A stretch of 64,000 bases of DNA from Ktedonobacter robiniae (GCF_016587375.1 NZ_BNJG01000001.1:1674001-1738000); one strand, 5' to 3'; positions 17,718 through 26,977 are shown, numbered from the stretch's first letter. Translations and numbers: made by a program. Notes: generated by a model not told the origin, from the sequence alone.

Positions 17718-19220
17718 TTATTTGTGACCTGGTTGGTTGGTCTGTTTTAACATTTCGCTGACGGTGTAGATGTCGCCTGCGCCCATGATGAGCACAATAT
17801 CGCCGGGGCGCAGGTTGTCCTGGATGCGCTGCGTCGTCTCTCGTACGCTTCCTCCATAGAGGATTTGTGCCCCTTCCTGGCTAAAACGTGGACGTTTGGC
17901 GATCTCTGCGACCAGTTGCCGTGTATGCACCAGGCCAGTATCCACCTCGCGCGCGGGGAATATGTCGCTGATGATAGCGATATCCGCGGCGTCAAAAGCC
18001 TGGAGAAACTGCTCAAAGAAGGTCTTTGTGCGGCTATACATATGCGGCTGATAGACAGCGATCAGGCGACGGCCTGGATAGCGCTTGCGTGCAGCCTCAA
18101 GCGTCAGGGCGATGGCCGTTGGATGGTGCGCGTAGTCATCCACCAGAATAACGTCGTCGCGTGTGCGCTCGCCCACAACCAGCGCGCCCTGGTGGCGAAT
18201 TTCAAAACGCCTTCTCGCTCCCGTAAAGCCCTCTAGCGTATGTGCAATTGACTCCAGCGGTGCACCAACTGTGTAGGCTGCCGCCAGGGACGCCAGAGCA
18301 TTCTGCACATAGTGAATACCGGGCAATTGGAGTCTGTAGAGGACATCTGGCAACTTCACTCCCGCAGGGGCATTGCGCAACCTGACACGGAAACTGGTCT
18401 CTCCCTCCAGCTTGACGTCATACGCCTCGAAGGTCAGGCGGTCACCAAGATGCTCAGGAGTATCTCTGCTCAGATCTTGTATACTATAGTTCACGATTGA
18501 ACCAGCCCAGCCGTTGAGATGGGCGCAGAGATCTCGGCATCCCGGGCTATCGATGTTGACGATAATGGTTGGTGGAAGCGGCCAGTTACTCTCCATATCC
18601 ATGCCACGCACGAAATGCTCGAATGCGTATAGGAATTCCTCGTAGTTGTGGAAGAACTCGGGATGCTCGAACTCAATCGCGTTCACCACCGCCAGGCGGG
18701 GATGATAGTGCCAGAAATTGTGATTGAACTCATCGGCCTCGTTGACAAAATACTCGCTCTGTCCCAGGCGATAATTTGCGCCAAAGCGCGGCACAACCGC
18801 ACCAATCTCGCAGGTGGGGTCCATACCGGCATCAACCAGCATCAGCGAGAGCATGGAGGTCGTAGAGCTCTTACCATGCACGCCACACACCGAGAGCAGG
18901 CACTTTCCCTCAGTGAGTGTCCCCAGCAACTCCTGCCAGGTCTTCACCGGGATGCCCCTGCGCTGTGCATCTAGCAGTTCAGGATTCTGTGGATCGAGTG
19001 CGGGCACCGCCGGGCTGATGATCAAGGCATCTGCGTCCTGGAGATGTTCCGCGCTATGGCCAATCTGAATGGGTATCCCTACCTGCGTCAGTGCGCGTGT
19101 GTTTGCCGATTCCTGCCGATCACAACCGGTCACGATCTCACCCTGGTTATGCGCGATCTGCGCCACCGATGAGATACCATGACCGCCTATGCCCATGAAA
19201 TGTAAGTGCGATTTCTTCAA
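17718..19220 (-). CDS. murC: UDP-N-acetylmuramate-L-alanine ligase MurC
   Basis: Adds L-Ala to UDP-MurNAc using ATP. 500 residues in three Mur-ligase domains: N-terminal GIGGHGISSVA, ATP loop GVHGKSSTTSM, the central NEADEFNHNF region, and the C-terminal DDYAHHPTAI. The start is TTG at 19220, which overlaps the TGA of murG; AGGTGG lies seven bases upstream, making this start convincing. Translational coupling with murG is likely. Confidence 0.96.
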   Translation of the reverse strand: MKKSHLHFMGIGGHGISSVAQIAHNQGEIVTGCDRQESANTRALTQVGIPIQIGHSAEHLQDADALIISPAVPALDPQNPELLDAQRRGIPVKTWQELLGTLTEGKCLLSVCGVHGKSSTTSMLSLMLVDAGMDPTCEIGAVVPRFGANYRLGQSEYFVNEADEFNHNFWHYHPRLAVVNAIEFEHPEFFHNYEEFLYAFEHFVRGMDMESNWPLPPTIIVNIDSPGCRDLCAHLNGWAGSIVNYSIQDLSRDTPEHLGDRLTFEAYDVKLEGETSFRVRLRNAPAGVKLPDVLYRLQLPGIHYVQNALASLAAAYTVGAPLESIAHTLEGFTGARRRFEIRHQGALVVGERTRDDVILVDDYAHHPTAIALTLEAARKRYPGRRLIAVYQPHMYSRTKTFFEQFLQAFDAADIAIISDIFPAREVDTGLVHTRQLVAEIAKRPRFSQEGAQILYGGSVRETTQRIQDNLRPGDIVLIMGAGDIYTVSEMLKQTNQPGHK

Positions 19221-20377
19221 ATGTTTACCACCTCGCGCTTTGCTATTTTTCCACCCTTGGCGGTCGCCATCTCTACGATGGTCTCCGCAATGGCTTGCGT
19301 AGCCTCTGGGCGACCCAGAGCACTGATATTTTTCGTCATTGTCTCTACATAGGTCGGCGTCGTTAGCGCATGCACCACGCGCTCGCTTAACTGCTCTGGC
19401 GTGAGGGCATCGTTGGCGATTACCTCCGCCGCCTGCAAGCGACCAAACATGGCCGCGTTAGCCTCCTGAGGTGAAGCCCCGATAGCCGGTGGCAACGGCA
19501 CCAGGATGCCTGGCTTCCCTAGCAAGGCCAACTCGCTCAAGGTCGATGCGCCGGAGCGGCAAAGGACCATTTGCGCGGCCTGCATAGCCAGCGGCATCTC
19601 TTCCGACATATAGGCGACGAGCTTGTAACGCCGTTTTGTCTCCTCTTCAGCCTGGGCCAGGATACTCTCAGAGAGGTCGCGCGTTTCATCATAGAGTTTC
19701 TTGCCGCTAATTTGCAAGATCTGGCAATGCTGGAGCAGCGTCGGTAGGGCCTTGCAGACGACCTGATTGAGATGCCTGGCGCCCTGACTTCCGCCAGTTA
19801 CCAACAGCAGGGGAAGGTTCGGCTGCATACCAAGTTGCTCGCGTGCCTGCTCTGGGGTCACGGCGCGAATGTCGAGCATCTCCTGGCGCGGCGGATTCCC
19901 CAGTTGCAACGTCTTCTCAGCCGGAAAATACTGCACAGAATCGGCGAAGGCCACCGAGATGCGCGAGGCCAGGGGCGCAATCAGCTTATTCGAGAGATTG
20001 GGCGGCACATCTTGCTGATGCATCAAGAGCGGAACGCCATTGATTTTCGCCGCCAGGCCCGTGGGCACAGCCACATAGCCACCGCTGGTAAAGGCCGCCT
20101 GAGGATGAAACTCACGCACAATAGAGATGGCCTGAACCATCCCCAGAGGGACGCGCGCCACCCCTTTGACCGTCTTCCAGGAAACAAAACGCTGAAGTTT
20201 GCCAGCCTTCACCGTAGCAAGCTTGAGGCCAGCCGCCGGAACGACCTCCGTCTCCAAACCGTCATCGCTCCCTAGAAAGAGAATTTCCGCGTCATATCTA
20301 TCTCGTAAATGCGTCGCCACCGCCAGGGCAGGATAAATATGCCCCCCAGTGCCTCCGCCTGATACTAAAATTCGCAT
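19217..20377 (-). CDS. murG: Lipid II synthase MurG
   Basis: The GT-B glycosyltransferase that transfers GlcNAc to lipid I on the inner membrane face. 386 residues. Seen: N-terminal GGGTGGHIYPALAVA, the membrane-facing loop, GGSQGARHLNQ, and the donor-site region CRSGASTLSELALLGKPGILVPLPPA. ATG is preceded by AGGAAAGGG. Its gene order (ftsW, then murG, then murC) is the classical one, though mraY and murD are not here. Confidence 0.97.
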   Translation of the reverse strand: MRILVSGGGTGGHIYPALAVATHLRDRYDAEILFLGSDDGLETEVVPAAGLKLATVKAGKLQRFVSWKTVKGVARVPLGMVQAISIVREFHPQAAFTSGGYVAVPTGLAAKINGVPLLMHQQDVPPNLSNKLIAPLASRISVAFADSVQYFPAEKTLQLGNPPRQEMLDIRAVTPEQAREQLGMQPNLPLLLVTGGSQGARHLNQVVCKALPTLLQHCQILQISGKKLYDETRDLSESILAQAEEETKRRYKLVAYMSEEMPLAMQAAQMVLCRSGASTLSELALLGKPGILVPLPPAIGASPQEANAAMFGRLQAAEVIANDALTPEQLSERVVHALTTPTYVETMTKNISALGRPEATQAIAETIVEMATAKGGKIAKREVVNI

Positions 20378-20435
20378 GATGCCCTTTCCTGGAGATGTCT
20401 ACCTTCCCGGCACGGCCAGGCGTGCAGAACAACTC

Positions 20436-22097
20436 CTAGACTTTTCGTTTAAAGGTCCTTGTGATTGTTTGCCGCGAGAGCGCGGGATCTTCTGGCTGAC
20501 GAATGTAGCGTGAAATGTTGAGCAAGATACCCACCGCCGCCAGCGAGATCACCAGCGAGGTACCGCCAAAGCTGATAAACGGCAATGGGACGCCGGTATA
20601 TGGGATAAAGGCCGAGGTAGCGCCAATATTGACCGCAGCCTGCAAGATCAGCCAGGTTGTAATCCCCGTTGCCAGCAAGGCGCCATACATATCCTGTGTA
20701 CGACGCGCCAGGCGAAAACCTCTAAAGGCCAGGCAGAGAAACAGGATAATGATCAAGGCCGCTCCCACAAATCCCAGTTCCTCACCGACAATGGCAAAGA
20801 TAGAGTCGATATGCGGGAAGGGTAGGTACCCCGTCTTCTGGCGACTCTCGCCCAACCCCAGGCCCAGGAAGCCTCCTGACCCAAGAGCCAGCAGCGATTG
20901 GTAGAGTTGCAGGTTAATACTGGTCACATTCTGAAACGGGTTGAGAAAGCCCAGCAAGCGATATAAGCGATATCCCTTAAAAGCCTGGGTCATAAAGATC
21001 AGAATGCCACCCACCATCGCCAGCAAGAACTGGATAATATTTGCGCCAGCTGTAAAGAACATAACCGTTGCCAGTCCAGCAATGACGATAGCGGTTCCCA
21101 TATCGTTTTCCAGTAAGACCAGGCCTAGAATTAAGCCTACCAGAATCACAAAGGGGGTCAGGCCATAGAGAAATGAACTGACCTGGTTGCCTTTACGTGC
21201 CAACCAATCTGCAATATACAGCGCCAGGGCTAGTTTTGTCAGCTCGCTTGGCTGAAAAGAGAAAGAATTACCAATGCGAAACCAGCGTGAGGCTCCATAG
21301 GCATTGGTGCCAAAGAATAATACCAGCACCAGTAGCGGTAGCGCGACCGCCAGGGCAATTAAGGAGAAACGACGCCAGTAGCGATAATCGATGCGCGCCG
21401 TGACCAGCATCGCAATGATGCCAAAGAAGCCTGAGATCGCCTGGCGCTGAAAGTAAGCTGAAGGGTCATTATAATCGTGCGTTGAGATAAACGAGCTTGC
21501 GCTATAGACCATGATCAGGCCAATACATACCAGTCCGAGTACAACCACCAGCAGCACCGAATCGACCTTACCAGGCGTACGTGAGAGGCTCATCTCAAGC
21601 TCGCGCAGCTTTTGCTGTTCTTCCTTGCTCATGACCTGCACTGGCTCAAAGTCAGGCTCTTGCACCCGCCGTCGTCCACGCTGGCGCTCTACCTGTAAGC
21701 GCTCGGCAATATTCTCGGCAAAGGACGGCCCATTCTTACGCCAACTCCTGGCACCACCATCGCGGGATACAGGCTCACGAGCAGGCGCCGCCTCGGCTCC
21801 TCGCTTGAGCGGAGGCAACTTACGGCGCACAGGGATCTGAGGCGCAACTTTCCCTTCGACGGCATAGCTGATCCTTTCATTACGCTCCCGGCGCTTCTTT
21901 GGCTCTGCGAGAAGCTCTTGCCAGAAGCTCCTTTTTACAGGCGGCCCAGGCCGCTTTTTCTGTTGCCGCTCGGCGGATTGCAGCGCAGGCGAGCGTACAG
22001 TGAGCGGAGAGTGCTTCCCTTTATGCTCCTGGCCTCTGCCGCTCTTCGCCGACCGTGCCGCTGCATAACGTCCCTGCTTATATGTATCCCGTTCCAT
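20436..22097 (-). CDS. ftsW: SEDS glycosyltransferase FtsW with a long N-terminal extension
   Basis: The peptidoglycan polymerase of the divisome. The ten-helix SEDS core begins near residue ~185 (KVDSVLLVVVLGLVCIGLIMVYS) and carries the typical sequences GRWFRIG-like ASRWFRIGNSFSFQPSE, ENDMGTAIVI and PFISFGGTSL. Before it stands a cytosolic tail of ~180 residues, rich in Arg and Lys, which usual FtsW proteins lack; it includes SFWQELLAEPKKRR. The same WxELL pattern occurs twice in the acidic protein encoded next (22291-22644). The ribosome site is weak, so a shorter start within the tail cannot be excluded. Confidence 0.93.
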   Translation of the reverse strand: MERDTYKQGRYAAARSAKSGRGQEHKGKHSPLTVRSPALQSAERQQKKRPGPPVKRSFWQELLAEPKKRRERNERISYAVEGKVAPQIPVRRKLPPLKRGAEAAPAREPVSRDGGARSWRKNGPSFAENIAERLQVERQRGRRRVQEPDFEPVQVMSKEEQQKLRELEMSLSRTPGKVDSVLLVVVLGLVCIGLIMVYSASSFISTHDYNDPSAYFQRQAISGFFGIIAMLVTARIDYRYWRRFSLIALAVALPLLVLVLFFGTNAYGASRWFRIGNSFSFQPSELTKLALALYIADWLARKGNQVSSFLYGLTPFVILVGLILGLVLLENDMGTAIVIAGLATVMFFTAGANIIQFLLAMVGGILIFMTQAFKGYRLYRLLGFLNPFQNVTSINLQLYQSLLALGSGGFLGLGLGESRQKTGYLPFPHIDSIFAIVGEELGFVGAALIIILFLCLAFRGFRLARRTQDMYGALLATGITTWLILQAAVNIGATSAFIPYTGVPLPFISFGGTSLVISLAAVGILLNISRYIRQPEDPALSRQTITRTFKRKV

Positions 22098-22290
22098 AAA
22101 GCTGCTCGTCTTTCTCTAGCGAGATCCTAGATAAATGGCTACACTTATCAGATTGCTTTCTTCAGTTCCTCCGCCGCCAGTTTCCTCTTCTCCGTATTTC
22201 TACATACCCTTTGAGATCTCATTTGCTATACCTCCACACCAACTCGCCACCAAAACCCTTGACATAGAACGTATTTTCTAGTATCCTATT

Positions 22291-22644
22291 TCAGGAGGAA
22301 GATTCTTCTCCCTCTTCCAAATCGGATACTTGCGCATCCGCAGAAGGGAATGCGCCTTTCTGCGCTTTCTTGCCATCCTCCTGCATCAATTGCAGGGCGC
22401 GCTCGAGATCCTGCGCGCTCATATCCAGGTGTATTTGCTGTAAGTCAAGCTCTTCGTTCCCTCTGGTTTGTAACAGTTCACTCCAGGGATCGCTTGAAAG
22501 CACAGGAACCTCAAAGGGTTCTTTGCCCAGCTCTCCATCTGTACCATCGCCCCTCTTCCCCAATAATTCCTGCCATGTTGCACTCAGCTCGCCACCTGGC
22601 TCCTGTTGCCCCTCATACAGTGGTTCATCCTTGTGCTCCTGCAT
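22291..22644 (-). CDS. Small acidic protein inside the dcw cluster, 117 aa
   Basis: Family not recognised. It lies between ftsI and ftsW on the same strand and starts at ATG behind AGAGGAG. The protein is strongly acidic, without signal peptide or membrane helix, and ends in a Glu/Ser tail. It has two similar segments, ATWQELLGKRG near residue 22 and DPWSELLQTRG near residue 52, followed by a helix (SAQDLERALQLMQEDGKKAQ). The WxELL pattern also occurs in the extra basic tail of the neighbouring FtsW. A role as a cytosolic divisome partner is inferred from location and motif. Confidence 0.8.
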   Translation of the reverse strand: MQEHKDEPLYEGQQEPGGELSATWQELLGKRGDGTDGELGKEPFEVPVLSSDPWSELLQTRGNEELDLQQIHLDMSAQDLERALQLMQEDGKKAQKGAFPSADAQVSDLEEGEESSS

Positions 22645-22696
22645 AGTTCTCCTCTCTCGCTATCACACAATACTGCTGATCGTTTTCCAATGCTTC

Positions 22697-24442
22697 CTAC
22701 TTTACTGGTCGGTCAGAGGGCACATGATAGTGCCACATGACTTGTTCCGCAATTTTGTTCCATAATGGGGCCGCGGCGGTTCCACCGTAGATGGTGCTAC
22801 GGGGATGATCCAACGTTACCAGGATGGCGTAACGTGGATTTGATGCTGGTAAGAAGCCCGCGATAGAGGCTTCCGTCAGGTCATCTGAGACCCCCTGAGT
22901 TGTTGCCGTACCACTCTTGGCTGCGACGCTATAGCCCGGCACCACAACCTGCTTATTATAGTCAGCCGCCGAAGTAAGCATCTGGATCAATTGCTGTGCG
23001 GCCTTCTGACTAATGACCTGGCGTAGCACCTGGGGCGACGTTTTGGTCACCTTGCCGTTATTATCGACCTGCTGTACCAGGTAGGGGCGCATCATCGTTC
23101 CCTGATTGGCAATAGAGGCATAGGCCAGCACGACTTGTAGGGGAGTCGCGGTAATGCTCTGACCAAAGGCCTGGCGCGTCAGGTCGCTAGGCGTCCAGCC
23201 CTGCGAGGTAGGAGTACGATACCCACCAGAGGCCTCGATTCCACCTACATTTGTGCGTTGCCCAAAGCCAAAGCGCTCAAGGTAGGGATAATACCGCTTG
23301 GCCGTCAGAAAATCGTGCGCGACTTTGGCGGCACCTACATTGGCCGAGTAATCCAGGATTTGCGTCATACTCTCGGTACCATGGGCCTGGTACTCCCAAT
23401 TGGCGACAGCAACAGCATCCGGAAACGAGATGACCCCCGGATCATCAATGGTCGTATTCGGCGTCACTACCCCCTGGTCAAGAGCTGCCGCCAGGGTGAT
23501 GCCCTTCATGGTCGAGCCAGGCTCATATGTGCACATAAGCACCGGGTTAAAGTACACACTCAAGGAATTCAGGCAGCCCCGCTTATCATAGTATTTGCTA
23601 TAGACGTTGGGATCAAAGGATGGAGCACCTGCCATGGCAACGATGGCACCCGTGCGCACATCTATGACTGTCGCGGTACCTCCCAGGGCCTCCGTCTGCT
23701 GTACCCGCTCCTCAAGCGCCTGCTGTGCAAGATACTGAATAGTACTGTCAATAGAGAGGGTAACATTCGCGCCATCGATTACTGGTTGTGTAGAGCTGGC
23801 ACCCACTGTGAGCGGATTACCATTGAGATCGGTCTCCGCGGTAAAGCTTCCGGCTGTCCCTGCCAGCAACTTATCGTAGGAACCCTCGATACCATAGAGT
23901 CCACCTTTATCTGGTTGAACATATCCCAGGATCTGGGCAGCCAGGGTACCACTGGGGTACACGCGTATCGTTCGAGGCTCCAGGAAAGTATATGGGATGC
24001 GCGATGCACGCAACTGCTGGCTCTGCTCAGGCGAGATCAACGATGCGATACGCACAGTGGCACGGCCTGACGAGAAGAATTTTGTTAACTGCTCCGCTGT
24101 CAGGTCAGGCAGGGCTTTATGTAATTTCGTGACGATACTTTGTAGCTCCACCTGCGCCTTTTCGGCATCGGTGTAATCACTGGTGAACTGGATTGGCTCT
24201 ACATAGACATCGTCGCGCACAACGTTGGTGGCGAGCACAACTCCCAGGCTATCATAGATCACGCCTCGCGGCGCATCGACCACCTGATTCTGGATGTGCT
24301 CATCATTGGCCCATTTTGCCAGTTGCGGGCCACGTATAACCTGCCAGTAATAGAGCCGACCTAACAGCGCAAACATCAGGACACAGATCAGCAGGAAGAT
24401 GATCATCTGCCGGCTGCGCGCACGCTGTAGCTCTGGACTCAT
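22697..24442 (-). CDS. ftsI: Division transpeptidase FtsI/PBP2 (class B penicillin-binding protein)
   Basis: Cross-links septal peptidoglycan. 581 residues: one N-terminal membrane helix (MIIFLLICVLMFALLGRLYYW), pedestal domain with RGVIYDSLG, then the transpeptidase domain with SxxK in GSTMKGIT, SxN in DYSANVG and KSGT in AAKSGTATT. No PASTA domain. The frame is open from 24514, but ATG 24442 has a perfect AGGAGG at ten bases and gives the usual short cytosolic end. It follows ftsL, its partner. Confidence 0.95.
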   Translation of the reverse strand: MSPELQRARSRQMIIFLLICVLMFALLGRLYYWQVIRGPQLAKWANDEHIQNQVVDAPRGVIYDSLGVVLATNVVRDDVYVEPIQFTSDYTDAEKAQVELQSIVTKLHKALPDLTAEQLTKFFSSGRATVRIASLISPEQSQQLRASRIPYTFLEPRTIRVYPSGTLAAQILGYVQPDKGGLYGIEGSYDKLLAGTAGSFTAETDLNGNPLTVGASSTQPVIDGANVTLSIDSTIQYLAQQALEERVQQTEALGGTATVIDVRTGAIVAMAGAPSFDPNVYSKYYDKRGCLNSLSVYFNPVLMCTYEPGSTMKGITLAAALDQGVVTPNTTIDDPGVISFPDAVAVANWEYQAHGTESMTQILDYSANVGAAKVAHDFLTAKRYYPYLERFGFGQRTNVGGIEASGGYRTPTSQGWTPSDLTRQAFGQSITATPLQVVLAYASIANQGTMMRPYLVQQVDNNGKVTKTSPQVLRQVISQKAAQQLIQMLTSAADYNKQVVVPGYSVAAKSGTATTQGVSDDLTEASIAGFLPASNPRYAILVTLDHPRSTIYGGTAAAPLWNKIAEQVMWHYHVPSDRPVK

Positions 24443-24648
24443 GATTTTTATTCCTCCTGGCAGGCTTTGTCCTGCTTCTCTTCTCCTCAAAGATTGAGAA
24501 AGGTAAGGGGACACCCCTTATACCCTGGGGCTCGCGCCCAACTGGCAAGATTTTTCTGCTGCTCTACTTTTCTTCATACGCATCTCAGCGGAAAAGGCGG
24601 AAACGAGTTCAGGCATTGTGCTATCAGTCATTGGTACAAACCCGTTTC

Positions 24649-25041
24649 TCAGGGTTGGGCAGGGACCGTTTCCAGGCCACGCACGGTAACAACCTGGATG
24701 GTGCCTGGATCAGCAGGTTGCAGACCACGCTTGCGCGCCTCGCTATCAATATAGGCCGGGGAACGCTCGTGAGCTAATTGCTCTAAGAGGTCCTGGTTCT
24801 GGCGCGTGAGCTGGCTTTGCGTTGTGCGAATCTCCTGCAACTGGTTGTTTGTCTCTACGGCCTGGCCTAACTGGCTCAGGTAGAGCACCGACATCAAGCT
24901 AATCAATAGAACACTGGTAATACACAGCGCGACCGGTCCCATACGAAAGAGAAAGGGGCGCAATTGTCTGCGAAGCCTCACCACGTCCACTTGCGACGCA
25001 GCCTCTTCCGCCTTCGCGGTTCTCACTCTCTGGTTCGACAT
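24649..25041 (-). CDS. ftsL: FtsL-like bitopic divisome protein
   Basis: 130 residues: a basic cytosolic end, one helix (MGPVALCITSVLLISLMSVLYLSQ), then a coiled coil (NNQLQEIRTTQSQLTRQNQDLLEQLAHE) and a short C-terminal part ending near RGLQPADPGT, the septum-initiator/FtsL style. It probably pairs with FtsQ and activates FtsW-FtsI. The name rests on position between rsmH and ftsI and on topology; sequence similarity in this family is low. ATG 25041 was chosen over the upstream start at 25107 because GGGAG lies seven bases before it. Confidence 0.85.
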   Translation of the reverse strand: MSNQRVRTAKAEEAASQVDVVRLRRQLRPFLFRMGPVALCITSVLLISLMSVLYLSQLGQAVETNNQLQEIRTTQSQLTRQNQDLLEQLAHERSPAYIDSEARKRGLQPADPGTIQVVTVRGLETVPAQP

Positions 25042-25123
25042 ACGCCTTCTCCCTTTCCTGCATCGAGCACAGGCACGGTCTCGCGCCATGAGGGGGCGGC
25101 TCGCCACCTCGTGAACTTACGCA

Positions 25124-26086
25124 TCACGCTTTTGGCAGGACTTCAGCGGCCCGCACACGCGCACTTCGCGCGCGTGGGTTGGCTGCTACTTCTTGCTCGC
25201 CTGGTACAATTGGCTTATTCGTCAAGATACGCAGGCTTGCCTTGTGGCCACAGATACACATTGGTATGCGCGGAGGACAGAGGCAATCCCTCGCCTCGCG
25301 CCGTAAAAATTCTTTGACGATGCGATCTTCCAACGAATGGAAAGCGATAATGACCATTCTTCCCTGTTTGCCACCAGCCTGTAGCAAGGAGAGCATCTGG
25401 GGCAATGCCGTCTCCAGGCTCTCTAGCTCCTGGTTGACCGCGATCCGCAAAGCCTGGAACACACGTGTCGCCGGGTGAATCGCCCCGTATTTGTAAGGCA
25501 CGCCCGCCGCGGCAATCTCGGCCAGCTGGCTCGTACGGGTTATGGCTCGCTTCTGGCGCTCGCGTCCTATGCGACGCGCGATCTGGCGCGAGCGTCGCTC
25601 CTCGCCATACCGCCAGAAGATATCGGCCAGTTCTTCCTCGCCTGTGTTATTGACAAGATCCGCCGCCGTCAGCGAGAGATCCTGGCTCAGGCGCATATCC
25701 AGCGGTCCATCCGCGCTGAAGGAGAAGCCTCGCTGCGGATCATCCATCTGATCCGAGGAGAATCCCAGGTCCAGCAAGATGCCATCAACGCTGGTAAACT
25801 GTGCCTCTTGCGCCAGGCGCTCCATGTCAGAAAAGTTGCCGTGGCTTAAAATCAAACGGCCCTCGGCAACCTCCTTGCTCAACCTTGCTTGCACCCGTGC
25901 CTGGGCCTTACTATCTGTATCGATACCAAGCACCTTGCCGTCTGGCGCCGAACGCTCCAGCAGCACGCTTGTATGTCCACCACCTCCCAATGTCCCATCA
26001 ATATAGTGTCCTCCCGGTTGGGGTCGCAGATACTCCATTACCTCTTCCAACATCACGGACACATGTCGTGTTTGCTCGTTCTCCAT
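25124..26086 (-). CDS. rsmH: 16S rRNA (cytosine-1402-N4) methyltransferase RsmH
   Basis: Also called MraW. About 320 residues. Seen: HVSVMLEEVMEYL start, SAM loop DGTLGGGGHTSVLLE, GIDTDSKA, DGILLDLGFSSDQMDDPQRGFSF, and the C-terminal AFHSLEDRIVKEFLR. It has two CxxC-like pairs near the end (CLCPPRIPMCICGHK), as many RsmH proteins do. The frame opens with GTG at 26095; ATG 26086 matches the usual family start better. First enzyme gene after mraZ. Confidence 0.96.
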   Translation of the reverse strand: MENEQTRHVSVMLEEVMEYLRPQPGGHYIDGTLGGGGHTSVLLERSAPDGKVLGIDTDSKAQARVQARLSKEVAEGRLILSHGNFSDMERLAQEAQFTSVDGILLDLGFSSDQMDDPQRGFSFSADGPLDMRLSQDLSLTAADLVNNTGEEELADIFWRYGEERRSRQIARRIGRERQKRAITRTSQLAEIAAAGVPYKYGAIHPATRVFQALRIAVNQELESLETALPQMLSLLQAGGKQGRMVIIAFHSLEDRIVKEFLRREARDCLCPPRIPMCICGHKASLRILTNKPIVPGEQEVAANPRARSARVRAAEVLPKA

Positions 26087-26128
26087 GCCATACACATCTA
26101 ACTTTTGCGTAACTTCTTAAGACTTCTC

Positions 26129-26200
26129 GCCACTGCGTGGCTCGTCGAGTTAGTGTATGATGTTGAACTGGCAAAGCCAGTTCAACATCATACACTAACT
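26129..26200. repeat. Two-hairpin element, copy A
   Basis: A small hairpin (GCCAC-TGC-GTGGC, 26129-26141) is followed by a long perfect inverted repeat of 25-base arms (26148-26172, 26176-26200) with a 3-base loop. It lies between mraZ and rsmH, inside the dcw unit, so if it acts as a terminator it must be partial. Confidence 0.85.
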
Positions 26201-26254
26201 CTTGCGAAGTGTCGCAGACACTGAGAATATCTCCTCAAGAAAAGGATTTTTGCA

Positions 26255-26662
26255 TTAAAAGGGAATACCACTGCCTTCGGCGTCGAGGCGCTCTTGGTAG
26301 GCTTGCCAGGTACCACGGTCCCAGATCTCTATATGGTCGCGTACTCCAACGACAGTGACCTCGGCCTCCAGCCTGGCATAGGCGCGCAATTTCGCGGGAA
26401 GCACGATACGCCCCTGCCCATCCAGTTCTACTTCGCTCGCACTGGGATAGATACGGCGCTCAAAATCGCGCAATTCCTCGCTTGATTTCCCCGCCGTCAG
26501 TTCATTTGACTTCTCTTCCCAGCGAGCCATAGTGTAGATAGAGAGACAGGCACCCATCCCTTTGCCAATAACGGCCCCACGGTCCAACTGCACGCGAAAA
26601 CGCGCCGGAACCGCCATACGGCCTTTATTGTCAATAGTGTGCTCATACTCGCCCAAAAACAT
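26255..26662 (-). CDS. mraZ: Transcriptional regulator MraZ
   Basis: 135 residues with two SpoVT/AbrB-like repeats, each showing the DxxxR motif: DNKGRMAVPARFR near residue 12 and DGQGRIVLPAKLR near residue 80. MraZ proteins form rings, bind DNA repeats upstream of their own gene and adjust dcw transcription. Three in-phase GTGGG repeats are found upstream here, at 26769-26793. The start at ATG 26662 is the family start (MFLGEYEHTID). Confidence 0.97.
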   Translation of the reverse strand: MFLGEYEHTIDNKGRMAVPARFRVQLDRGAVIGKGMGACLSIYTMARWEEKSNELTAGKSSEELRDFERRIYPSASEVELDGQGRIVLPAKLRAYARLEAEVTVVGVRDHIEIWDRGTWQAYQERLDAEGSGIPF

Positions 26663-26727
26663 GCTCGCACCGCTTGATAACTTGCCTTGACGACTATTTT
26701 GTCAGGCGCTTACCCGGAAATCCATTC

Positions 26728-26793
26728 CCCACTTGAACACCGCGCTATTCTATTACACGAATCACTTCCCCACTTTGACCCACTTTTCCCCAC
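26728..26793 (-). promoter_or_regulatory. MraZ box upstream of mraZ
   Basis: On the minus strand GTGGG occurs at 26793-26789, 26783-26779 and 26773-26769, spaced exactly 10 bases, the known MraZ binding form; a fourth copy lies at 26732-26728. A TACAAT box precedes the repeats at about 26800, so the box would sit just downstream of a promoter. Confidence 0.85.
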
Positions 26794-26881
26794 TACATTG
26801 TAGCACTTCGGGGCCTTGTCGGAAAAGAGTCTTCTCGATCAAATTTCGGCGTTAGTAGGAAGAACTTGTGGAAAAACAGAT

Positions 26882-26911
26882 TTGACACATACACAACACG
26901 CGGCCTACAAT
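26882..26911 (+). promoter_or_regulatory. Probable promoter for the MBL hydrolase gene
   Basis: TTGACA (26882-26887) and TACAAT (26906-26911), 18-base spacer, divergent from the mraZ control region. Confidence 0.65.
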
Positions 26912-26977
26912 CAAGGATGACTATCTGTACTTTCACACACTGTAATCAGCTTTTCGCTCTTGAGGTTTAGAAAACGT

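Noticed and set aside
24500..24545. A third full copy of the GGGGACACCCC repeat
   Set aside because: Only the 11-base core matches; the flanking hairpins and order are not preserved, so it was not counted.
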